Of a DNA stretch of 30,211 nucleotides, positions 1 through 9,823 are shown in pieces. The notes under the pieces are model-generated. The model saw nothing but the letters and a program-made list of their open reading frames with translations, had not been told where the DNA came from and made no database searches. Location: assembly GCA_023228285.1 (NCBI GenBank), contig JALOBM010000023.1, positions 1 through 30,211 on the forward strand, in the 5' to 3' direction. Each line of letters starts with the position of its first letter. Positions within the stretch are counted from its first letter, which is position 1. A program made the position numbers and the translations under genes. Source of the stretch: Candidatus Cloacimonadota bacterium (GTDB taxonomy: Bacteria > Cloacimonadota > Cloacimonadia > Cloacimonadales > Cloacimonadaceae).

Positions 1-66
1 AAACTCCACCTCCTTTATCCCATAGGCTGGATTAACCATCGTTCTGTATGACAATAACTTATCCAT
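1..66 (-). CDS. Start of an unidentified protein, truncated by the left edge
   Basis: An open frame of 22 codons starts at ATG 66-64 and runs off the left end (MDKLLSYRTMVNPAYGIKEV and onward). A purine-rich AGAGGAG lies 4-5 bases before the ATG, which is what decides the start. No other convincing start is seen nearby. Too little protein is present to name a family. It is on the same strand as the V-ATPase operon but is separated from it by a terminator, so it is probably its own transcription unit. Confidence 0.6.
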   Translation of the reverse strand, partial: MDKLLSYRTMVNPAYGIKEVEF

Positions 67-181
67 CGTTCTCCTCTGTACTATCTTCAACGGACTTGCC
101 TGTATACTTAAAAGGGTGACTCTCCAAAAGTGTCTTAAAAGTGCTTCAGAATTGTGATACGCTCCTTCTCCCTGTCTTGAA

Positions 182-266
182 AGCGTTAATCACTTCTTCA
201 TCATCCCTTAATCAAGTCTTAATTATTAACGCTTAATTAAGGCTTGATGAACGCCTGATTAAGACT
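182..266. repeat. AT-rich inverted-repeat cluster with competing hairpins
   Basis: Bases 211-225 pair with 234-248 as a 15-base-pair stem containing one G-T pair, around an 8-base loop. Other pairings compete with it: 182-190 (AGCGTTAAT) is complementary to 224-232, and GTCTTAAT at 216-223 is complementary to ATTAAGAC near 259-266. The motif TTAATCA/TGATTAA recurs several times. It sits upstream of the left-edge minus-strand gene. It could be a regulator-binding cluster, a leader-RNA switch or a decayed repeat; the sequence does not say which. Confidence 0.55.
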
Positions 267-288
267 GTGAAGAGGGGAAGGAGGACAC

Positions 289-315
289 AAAAAAGCGCAT
301 CGAGGTGATGCGCTT
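289..315 (-). terminator. Rho-independent terminator of the V-ATPase operon
   Basis: On the minus strand, a 9-base-pair stem (AAGCGCATC / GATGCGCTT, at 307-315 and 293-301) with a 5-base loop is followed by a run of T. It lies about 20 bases past the stop of the ring-subunit gene, the last gene of the operon. Confidence 0.9.
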
Positions 316-335
316 CATAAGAAGTTCTGTGTTAT

Positions 336-2655
<2,320 letters not shown>

Positions 2656-2659
<4 letters not shown>

Positions 2660-3249
2660 TTGAGTTCCTCCAGTCTGTCCTTAAGGATTTTCTGCGCTGC
2701 CTTACTAAGGTTTTCTTCGTCTTCTAAAAAGCGCTTAATTTTCAGGATTCCTTCTTCAAAAGCTGGAATCTGCACTTTTTCATAGAGATTAACCTTCTGT
2801 GTGGTCTTCTTCCTTACTTGTTCCAAGATATGCATCTTGCGGATAAAGAATTCCCGCTCAATCTGAAGACGGGAGAGATCCTTCAATAGCACTATGCCGT
2901 CCAGATACCAACTGGGAGCGGTGAACAGATTGAAGTCTTTGATCTCGTAACTGATATCTTCCAGGAGTGGGGTTTTTACTCCAGCGATTTTACGGGTTTT
3001 GATCTGGACTTCTTTCACAGAGATCAGATCCGGATCAAACTCGCCCCAGAGTTTCATGAAGACATCCAGTTCCTGCGTACGTTGGCGGATCTTTTCATCC
3101 AGTTCAGCAGCTTTATCGCGTGCTTTCTTTACTTCCACCCGCAGGGCCGATTCCTTGTTCTTCAAGGTTGGCAGCGCTTTCTGCCTTACTCCCAGCTGTT
3201 TGATGAGTTGTAGCTGAGAGATTTTATTGTATTGAAATTTCAGATTCAT
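2656..3249 (-). CDS. ntpD: V-type ATPase subunit D (central rotor shaft)
   Basis: Rotor stalk subunit, functionally like F-type gamma, linking the catalytic head to the ring. It is predicted to be mostly two long antiparallel helices: the N-terminal part (NLKFQYNK through the KARDKAAELDEKI region) and the C-terminal part (residues about 140-197) are heptad-rich. The open frame extends to a TTG at 3261, but ATG 3249 is chosen because it gives 197 residues, starts with the family-typical sequence, forms an ATGA overlap with the end of ntpB, and has GGAAGAAGG upstream. It overlaps the subunit I gene by four bases at its other end. Confidence 0.93.
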
Positions 3250-4567
3250 GCCTTCTTCCAATAGATACTCATGAATTCGTCTTTAATTCCAATTTCCTGC
3301 TTGCTAAAGTATTTCTGGAAGAGAGTCCAGGCCGTATCAAGCATGGTGTCTGTATCGATGTTTACGTCTATTGCCAAAATCTCATTGGAATACTCCTTGG
3401 CAAAATCCAACACACGCTCGTCATAATCCGAAAGGTCAAAGCCATTTTCCAGCTTGGTCTTGGCATTTGCCGCATCAGCATAGAGGCGAACAGCAGTGTT
3501 CATCACTTGCGGGTGATCGGCTCTCGTCTTTTTGCCTATAACAAGTTGCTTCAAACGAGAGAGAGAGCGGAAGGGATCAACGATGGTTTTGGAAATGTCT
3601 GTATCGCGCTTTAGGAAAAGCTGTCCTTCAGTAATATAACCTGTGTTATCCGGGATGGCGTGAGTGATGTCGCCTCCGGAAAGGGTAGTTACTGCGATGA
3701 TCGTTATCGATCCACCACCCGGGAATTGCACTGCCTTCTCGTAGAGCTTGGCCAGATCACTGTAGAGCGAACCAGGCATGGAGTCCTTTGACGGGATCTG
3801 ATCCATACGGTTCGACACTATGCTGAGAGCATCGCAGTAGAGGGTCATATCGGTAAGCAACACCAATACTTTCTCATTGTTCTCTGTGGCAAAGTATTCA
3901 GCGGCAGTAAGTGCCATATTCGGTACTAAAAGACGCTCAACAGTGGGATCTTCGGTAGTGTTCACAAAGGAGATGATGCGGTCGATTACACCGGCATTTT
4001 CAAAGGCGTGTTTATAGAATAGATAATCATCGTTCGAAAGACCCATACCACCAAGGATGATTTTATCGCTTTGAGCACGCAGAGCAACCATCGCCATCAC
4101 TTCGTTGTAGGGTTGGTCGGGGTCGGCAAAGAAGGGGATTTTTTGTCCGGTAACCAGGGTGTTGTTCAAGTCTATGCCGGCTATACCGGTGGCAATGAGC
4201 TCTGAGGCTGTTTGCGGCGAACTGGGTTCACTGAAGGTCCGCCAATTTCTATCTCTTGACCTTGAACTTCAGGGCCACCATCGATGGGGTCGCCATAAGC
4301 GTTGAAGAATCTGCCTGCAAGTTCCGGGCCTACTCTCAGGGAAGGGGCTTTGCCGAAGAATACTACTTCGGCGTCTGTTCCGATACCTTCAGTACCAGCG
4401 TAGATCTGTAAGGTTACATTGTCATCTACGATTTTTACGACCTGAGCCAGGCGTCCGGCAACAGTCGCTAGTTCCTCGTTTCCTACTCCCGTGGCATGAA
4501 CTGAGCAAGTTGCTTTTGTGATCTGGTTTAGCTTGGTGTATATCTTCTGAAATGCTTGTGTTGCCAT
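3246..4567 (-). CDS. ntpB: V-type ATPase subunit B (non-catalytic head subunit), interrupted by an apparent one-base frameshift
   Basis: Head subunit alternating with catalytic A. Two frames make one protein: the first 120-odd residues (4567 down to about 4206; contains GRFFNAYGDPIDGGPE) and then a 307-residue piece (4169-3246; contains NNTLVTGQKIPFFADPDQP). Between them, near 4199-4206, one base is missing. Restoring it gives RKQPSELIATGIAGID, the expected family sequence, and a 440-residue protein of normal length. The downstream piece has no start of its own except a TTG within conserved sequence. ATG 4567 overlaps the subunit A stop as TAATG. In such a conserved operon a sequencing or assembly error is the likeliest cause; a real mutation would abolish the ATPase. 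Confidence 0.88.
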
Positions 4568-6321
4568 TATTTTGCGCTCCTTTCATCAACTGCTTTGTGA
4601 AGCTCTGCTTCATAACCCTTGAAATTGCTGCTATCAAACTCCACATAGTTCATTTGTTTGCAGATGTTTATTAGCTTCACATAATATGGCATTACTTCTT
4701 CGAAGGATTCAAATACGAAATCCTTGGCACAGATATCCAGAATGAGTTCCAACATGTATTTCTGGCGGGGCATGGGAGTGGAAGAATCCACTGCGTCAAA
4801 TCCATCCTGCTGTAGGATTACTCTGTCTACCATCTCACTCTTCCAGTATTTGTCGTGGTAAGAAAGCGGTACGCCGTCATCGCCCAGAATGTTTATCTGT
4901 TCCTGAGCTTCACGACCGCGCAAGAGAAGGTCTTTGGCGTGTAGTACATCTTCTACCCAGGTAGGATGGACATTTTGGTTCAAATACTCCATTACTTCGG
5001 GATATTCCAAATACTTACTGTAAGAATCTATGGGGTCCACAGCTGGATAACGTTTGCTGTCTGCACGGGCTTGGGACAGTGCATAGAAACACCGAGCAGC
5101 TTTCTTCGTGGATTCTGTAACAGGTTCTTTAAGGTTTCCACCAGCGGGAGACACGGTTCCAATGAAGGTGATCGAACCGGTTTCTCCGCTTTTGAGGTGT
5201 ACAAAACCAGCTCTGGAATAGAATCCGGAGACTATGGCGGGAAGGTCCATGGGGAAAGCATCCGGGCCAGGAAGCTCTTCCATCCGGTTACTCATTTCAC
5301 GTAATGCCTGCGCCCAGCGGGAAGTGGAGTCAGCTAAAAGCAGAACTTTCAAGCCCATATTACGATAGTATTCGGCGATGGTCATAGCAGTGTAAACTGA
5401 GGCTTCACGAGCCGCAACCGGCATATTTGACGTATTACAGATGATGATGGTGCGCTCCATAAGCTTACGGCCAGTACGAGGATCGTCCAGTTCGGGGAAT
5501 TCCACAAACATTTCCACTACTTCATTGGCGCGTTCTCCACAGGCGGCAAAGATGATCATATCTGCGTCTGCGTTCTTGGAAATTGAGTGTTGCAGCACGG
5601 TTTTGCCCGCGCCGAAAGGACCAGGAATAAAGCCAGTTCCGCCTTCAACCATTGGGTTCAAGGTATCCAGAGTACGGACTCCGGTTTCCATCAATTTGAA
5701 AGGACGTGGTTTTTCGACATAGCTTTTGATGGGTATCTTCACCGGCCAACGCTGGATCATGTTCAGATTAATATCATTGCCCTCTTTATCGGTAATGGTG
5801 GCGATGGTATCGGTAATCTTGTATGTACCTTTTGCAGCGATCGTCTTGATCTTGTATTCGCTGCTCAGACCGAAAGGAACCATTATCTTGTGGGATATCC
5901 AGGTTTCAGGTACACTGCCCAACCAGTCCCCTCCGGATACAGTATCGCCTTGTTTAGCAATGGGAGTAAACTCCCAGGTGCTTTCTTCATCCAGAGGATC
6001 AGTGTATTCGCCACGAGTGAGAAAAATGCCTTTCATCTTATTGAGGTCGTTCTGCAATCCATCATAGTTTTTGGAGAGCATTCCGGGGCCTAATTTCACT
6101 TCCAGCATGTGCTCAGTGAATTCAACTTCATCTCCGGGACGCAAACCGCGAGTACTCTCAAACACTTGAGTATAAGCGGTATTACCAAGCACTTTAATTA
6201 CTTCTGCCATCAGTTTCACACCACCCAGATTGATGTAGCAGATCTCGTTTTGGGATACCGGACCTGATACTTCCACCTGTACGAGGTTTTCGATAATCGC
6301 TTTCACTATACCTTTGGTCAT
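4567..6321 (-). CDS. ntpA: V-type ATPase catalytic subunit A
   Basis: Catalytic head subunit that hydrolyses or makes ATP. At 584 residues it has the usual length. It has an N-terminal beta-barrel (1-70), the A-type-specific insertion (about 110-190), the nucleotide-binding domain with P-loop GPFGAGKT at 234-241 and catalytic Glu263 in CGERANEVVE, then the helical C-terminal domain. The stretch SQARADSKRYPAVDPIDSYS is typical of the family. It is 11 bases downstream of the DUF2764 gene and overlaps the B gene start by one base (TAATG). AAGG precedes the ATG. Confidence 0.97.
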   Translation of the reverse strand: MTKGIVKAIIENLVQVEVSGPVSQNEICYINLGGVKLMAEVIKVLGNTAYTQVFESTRGLRPGDEVEFTEHMLEVKLGPGMLSKNYDGLQNDLNKMKGIFLTRGEYTDPLDEESTWEFTPIAKQGDTVSGGDWLGSVPETWISHKIMVPFGLSSEYKIKTIAAKGTYKITDTIATITDKEGNDINLNMIQRWPVKIPIKSYVEKPRPFKLMETGVRTLDTLNPMVEGGTGFIPGPFGAGKTVLQHSISKNADADMIIFAACGERANEVVEMFVEFPELDDPRTGRKLMERTIIICNTSNMPVAAREASVYTAMTIAEYYRNMGLKVLLLADSTSRWAQALREMSNRMEELPGPDAFPMDLPAIVSGFYSRAGFVHLKSGETGSITFIGTVSPAGGNLKEPVTESTKKAARCFYALSQARADSKRYPAVDPIDSYSKYLEYPEVMEYLNQNVHPTWVEDVLHAKDLLLRGREAQEQINILGDDGVPLSYHDKYWKSEMVDRVILQQDGFDAVDSSTPMPRQKYMLELILDICAKDFVFESFEEVMPYYVKLINICKQMNYVEFDSSNFKGYEAELHKAVDERSAK

Positions 6322-6332
6322 CGTGATACCTT

Positions 6333-7217
6333 CTATTTTTGCTTTATTTTTATACTGAAATCTTCAGGGAATTCAAAGCTGTTTTCCAGCTTGTTCAGTG
6401 TGTCGTGAAATACTTCTTTGCCCAGTTCAGTGTCTGCTTTCAGCCATCTGTAAATGATGCGAAGCTTACTGTAATAACCCAATAAACGATCCACATTGAA
6501 GTAATCGAAGAAGTTCTGCTCGTCGATCCATTTATTGCGCAACACATCATAGCCCCGTTCCCGGTAGAGGATGTTATTTTGTTCCCAAATCCGCTGTAGA
6601 GCATCGAAAAGAGGATGCTCTTTGCCTAGACCGAAGTCTGCTGCATGACTATGAGCCAGTTGTTTTACGGTATCGTCATCTCCAATCAGGTATTTGGCAT
6701 AATCCAGCTCATGATTGCGTCCGTTAATTGCCGCAAGGATGTTTTTGATGTTACGCTCCAGTTCAAACCAATCCCGGATGAAGCGATTGGAGTGATGGGC
6801 ACAGAAATTGAAGAAGCCGCGTAGCATTGTATGCTCGGCAAGCAGGAAGGAGGGTAGATCTTCAGGCATCAAAAACTCGGAAACAGAATCCAGAACAAAT
6901 TGCGGTAGGTGCTGATACTCTGATGGCGTCTCCAAATTGTTTCTCTCCAAACGGTGCTTTACAAAAGCGATGAATTCCTGCCAGTATTCATTGGAGTATA
7001 GTCCTTCGGAGTCGAAATCATGGTCATGATGGTAGATGGTCTTCAATAGATTTGCGAGATCTTCAGGCAAGTGTAAGATATTTATCAGTTGATAATCTCC
7101 TTCGCTTAGTTGAGCCTTCGCTTCATCCCGAAACTGAGCAGGACTATAGGCCAGTTTACTGTCCTCCATCGAGATGGAAGGTAAACCGGCAATAAAGTAG
7201 TAATACTGCTTTGCCAT
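6333..7217 (-). CDS. DUF2764 protein of V-ATPase operons
   Basis: This 294-residue protein has the DUF2764-type opening (YYYFIAGLPSIS) and sits between subunits E and A, the position occupied by this family in the chlamydial-type operon. Its biochemical role is not established; from its position and helical, soluble character, I infer that it takes the place of the missing subunit C as the axle-to-ring adaptor. The frame can begin at TTG 7223, but ATG 7217, two bases after the ntpE stop, is preferred. No membrane segment or signal peptide is seen. It has many aromatic and acidic residues and an alpha-helical look throughout. Confidence 0.82.
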   Translation of the reverse strand: MAKQYYYFIAGLPSISMEDSKLAYSPAQFRDEAKAQLSEGDYQLINILHLPEDLANLLKTIYHHDHDFDSEGLYSNEYWQEFIAFVKHRLERNNLETPSEYQHLPQFVLDSVSEFLMPEDLPSFLLAEHTMLRGFFNFCAHHSNRFIRDWFELERNIKNILAAINGRNHELDYAKYLIGDDDTVKQLAHSHAADFGLGKEHPLFDALQRIWEQNNILYRERGYDVLRNKWIDEQNFFDYFNVDRLLGYYSKLRIIYRWLKADTELGKEVFHDTLNKLENSFEFPEDFSIKIKQK

Positions 7218-7219
7218 AA

Positions 7220-7816
7220 TCAACTATTGAAGAGGATCTTGGCTGTGCGGGGTCTTAAATAACTTTTGAAAAGCTCAGCGAAATCCTGATCGGTAAAACT
7301 GAGCTTGTAGCTGCCGTCCTGGGGAGAGATGCAGAAGCCAGCTTTTAATTGAGGAGAAAAGTCAATTTCTATCTTGTTGTCGAAGGCAGTCTTCAAAGAA
7401 GCAATAAAGCCTTCATCCAATTTGCCCTTCAAGCTCTCAGCGAGAGTAAGCGAAGCGTCCTTTTTCCAGTCTGAAATGGCTTCGCAGATCACACTCTTTA
7501 CGAACTCCGGATCTTCAAAACTCTGTTTGCTACCCTTGTCAATGCTGGCTGATAGAACAAGATCAATAATCTTCTGTTTCAGAGAACTGATGGTGTGATT
7601 TGCTGCCATCTTTAGATCCCCTTCTGCGTTCTTCTGAAGCTCGGAGGCCTTCTTTTCGGCTTCTGCAATCATGGCTTCAGCTTTATTCTTGGCCTCGGAT
7701 ACCAATTTCTCAGCATCTACTCTGGCTTTATCTAATATCTTTTCTGCTTCGGCATTGGCTTTACCAACGCCTTCTTCATACACTTTGCTCAAAAGATCTT
7801 GCAGCTGGTCGTTCAT
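7220..7816 (-). CDS. ntpE: V-type ATPase subunit E (peripheral stalk)
   Basis: Peripheral stalk subunit that holds the head against the membrane stator. The 198-residue protein has a long Ala/Glu/Lys-rich coiled coil (about residues 10-90, with AEAEKILDKARVDAEKLV) and a compact C-terminal domain that contacts the head. It is the first clearly intact gene of the operon. A GGAG lies about 12 bases before the ATG. No partner subunit G/H gene is found in the window, so the stalk partner is either encoded elsewhere or replaced. A small broken reading frame ends 16 bases upstream. Confidence 0.92.
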   Translation of the reverse strand: MNDQLQDLLSKVYEEGVGKANAEAEKILDKARVDAEKLVSEAKNKAEAMIAEAEKKASELQKNAEGDLKMAANHTISSLKQKIIDLVLSASIDKGSKQSFEDPEFVKSVICEAISDWKKDASLTLAESLKGKLDEGFIASLKTAFDNKIEIDFSPQLKAGFCISPQDGSYKLSFTDQDFAELFKSYLRPRTAKILFNS

Positions 7817-7832
7817 AGCTAATAATCTCCAG

Positions 7833-8005
7833 TTAATTCACTTTTAAACCTTGATAAGTTTCTTCGTCTTTTTTGTCAATGAGATTTACAAGTACATGGA
7901 TGATGTCTGAAGTAACAGCATTGTCGTAATCCTCACTGCATAGTTCACCTAGCTGATATCACGGCTGCGAAAGCGCTTGGAAAAATTCGATATAAAAATA
8001 TTCAT
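7833..8005 (-). CDS. Possible small protein (about 57 residues) broken by a one-base loss
   Basis: From ATG 8005-8003 a frame reads MNIFISNFSKRFRSRDIS and meets a TAG. One base further along, another frame reads GELCSEDYDNAVTSDIIHVL and continues to VN and a stop at 7835-7833. Adding one base at the TAG (AGC TTA GGT instead of AGC TAG GT) joins them into a 57-residue acidic protein with protein-like composition. The downstream half has no start codon of its own. It ends 16 bases before ntpE, so it would be the first gene of the V-ATPase operon. I recognise no family; it is not the coiled-coil subunit G. The ribosome site (CCGAGAA) is weak. It could also be a gene remnant. Confidence 0.35.
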
Positions 8006-8020
8006 TTCTCGGAACAAGAA

Positions 8021-8046
8021 GGCTGTCTCATTCATCTGGAGCAGCC
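8021..8046 (-). terminator. Probable terminator after the ABC exporter operon
   Basis: On the minus strand GGCTGCTC pairs with GAG(A)CAGCC, with one bulged base and a 9-base loop, and is followed by TTCTTGTT. It lies 24 bases past the stop of the second ABC gene. The T-rich tail is imperfect, so termination may be partial and let transcripts run on into the V-ATPase operon. Confidence 0.5.
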
Positions 8047-8069
8047 CTCAAGTTCGGGATTTATGAAAG

Positions 8070-9823
8070 CTACTTCTTTAAATGTTCGTGCAGGAAATCG
8101 TGATAGTCCTTATTTTTGAAGACCAGTTCGTCATGACTGCCTTTGTGAGCGTTTCCTGCAGCGTCTATATACAAAACACTATCAACATAATGTAAGGTTG
8201 AAAGTCTGTGAGAGATCACTATGGCACCGGTATTGGGATAATCACTATTGATGGCTTGCCACAGCTTTTCTTCGTTCTCGGCGTCCAACGATGCCGTATA
8301 TCATCCAGAATCAGTAATTGTGGCCGCTTGATCAGTGCCCGGGCAATGGTGATGCGTTGTTTCTGCCCACCGGAGACACTCAATCCGCGTTGACCTACTG
8401 GGCTTGCATCCCCCAGAGGGAAATGTGCCATTTCATCCTCCAGTTGAGCTGCTTTGAGCGCAATCTGATACTCGCTTTCGCTTGCGTTTTCATTACCCAT
8501 CAGGATGTTTTCCTTGATACTGCCGCTAAATAGCGATGGCTCTTGCGGAACATAAGCCACTATGTTTCTTAGGGACCGAATGTTTACTTCTTCCAAGTCG
8601 ATGCCGCTGAAAGATATGGTTCCTGAATCCGGTTTCACCAGGCCCAGAACAAGATTCGCAATAGTGGTCTTGCCACTGCCGGTAGCACCTAGTATCAACA
8701 TCTTCTCACCGGGTCTCAGTTCGAAAGAAACATTATTTATTATGCTTCGTTCTTTTCCCGGATAGATGCAGTTTACATTATCAAAGCGCAGACCTCTAAA
8801 GTCATCAACCTCTTGTCCCAAGTTATCATCTTTATTGAACGTAGGATGGTCTTTCATTTCATCCAGGCGGTCGATATTCACAAAGGCCTGTTTACCGGAG
8901 ACAAAAAGCTGAGGCAGATCCAGGAGCGGGTAGATCATCATTGAAAGATAAGTATAGAATAGGAAGAAGGTACCTACGGTTATTTCTCCCTTCACTGCCA
9001 TCCATCCGCCGAACATGATCACCCCGATCTGGGCGAAGTAATCTATATATTGGTAGATCAGAGACAGCACGGCATTCAGTCTTACCACGCTCATTTCGGT
9101 ATCGAAACGCCTGGCCAAGGCCCCATCAAAGAAGCGGTTGTACTTCTCTTCGCTAACAAATGATTTCACGATACGAATGCCGGAAAAGCTCATTTCCAGC
9201 TGATTGTTGATATTGGAAATGGCTCTTTGATTCCGTTCAAAGTTCGTGTATAGTTTCTCGCTGGTAAAGTAGAATACTATAATCATCAAAGGTAACGGAG
9301 CTATGGAGAGCAAAGTGAGTTTTACATTGACGCTGAACATTACCACCAGGGAAAACAGAATCATCGAAAACGAGTTCAGAGCACGGAAGATGCCGCTACA
9401 CAAAAACCAGGAGATCTTGGGATAATCCGAAAGATCATCGGTCAATCTGGTTACGATGTCTCCAGTACGGAACTTTTGGAAGAATCGGAAGTCCTTACGA
9501 CTGATGAAATCGAAATATAGCATCCTGAGTGCGTGTTCAAAGCGCAAGTTCACCCAAGCTCGAATGCAAGGATAGAATCCGGTGAAGAACTGTGCGACAC
9601 CGATGGCCAGGAAAAACACCAGAACCTTGTTTACTTCTATCATCGGGGCTGGATATTTATCGGGATTGGCCAGGACATCCCTCAACAAGTCTATCATGCG
9701 CTGGAAAGCAATGGGATAGGCAATGGAGACGGCTGAGGAGACCAGAGTAAACACAACCATGATCAACACAAACCAGATCTGCGCTTTGTACTGCTTCAGT
9801 ATCCATTTGATGTGCTTATTCAT
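8070..9823 (-). CDS. ABC exporter half-transporter, degenerate-site partner, interrupted by an apparent one-base frameshift
   Basis: Membrane domain (residues 1-310, six helices) fused to an ATP-binding domain: Walker A GATGSGKTT at 379-387, signature SVSGGQKQR at 482-490, Walker B LLILDD ending at 508. Asp508 replaces the catalytic Glu, as in the TM287/BmrC half of heterodimeric multidrug exporters. Just after it, near 8295-8305, one base is missing; restoring it gives the D-loop TASLDAENEEKLW and then SHRLSTLHYVDSVLYI, for a total of 584 residues. The start is ATG 9823, overlapping the end of the partner gene by eight bases; the longer open frame upstream of it is the partner gene read in another frame. 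The break is probably a consensus error; otherwise the protein would lack its D-loop and H-loop. Confidence 0.85.

Larger units (their letters stand above)
67..335. other. Intergenic region between the V-ATPase operon and the left-edge gene
   Basis: About 270 bases with no gene. It holds the operon terminator (289-315) and an AT-rich inverted-repeat cluster (182-266), and presumably the promoter and leader of the left-edge minus-strand gene. I could not pick a convincing promoter: on the minus strand a TATACA-like box occurs near 101-106, but nothing resembling a -35 sits at the right distance. Confidence 0.6.

Noticed and set aside
3..20. AAAGGAGGTG on the minus strand as the ribosome site of a gene starting left of the window
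   Set aside because: The motif lies within an open frame that begins at ATG 66 with its own good ribosome site, so it is more simply read as codons.
4190..4215. Programmed -1 frameshift in ntpB
   Set aside because: A -1 slip at CCT would restore the family sequence, but there is no X-XXY-YYZ slippery heptamer and no evident stimulatory structure, and two similar breaks lie nearby.
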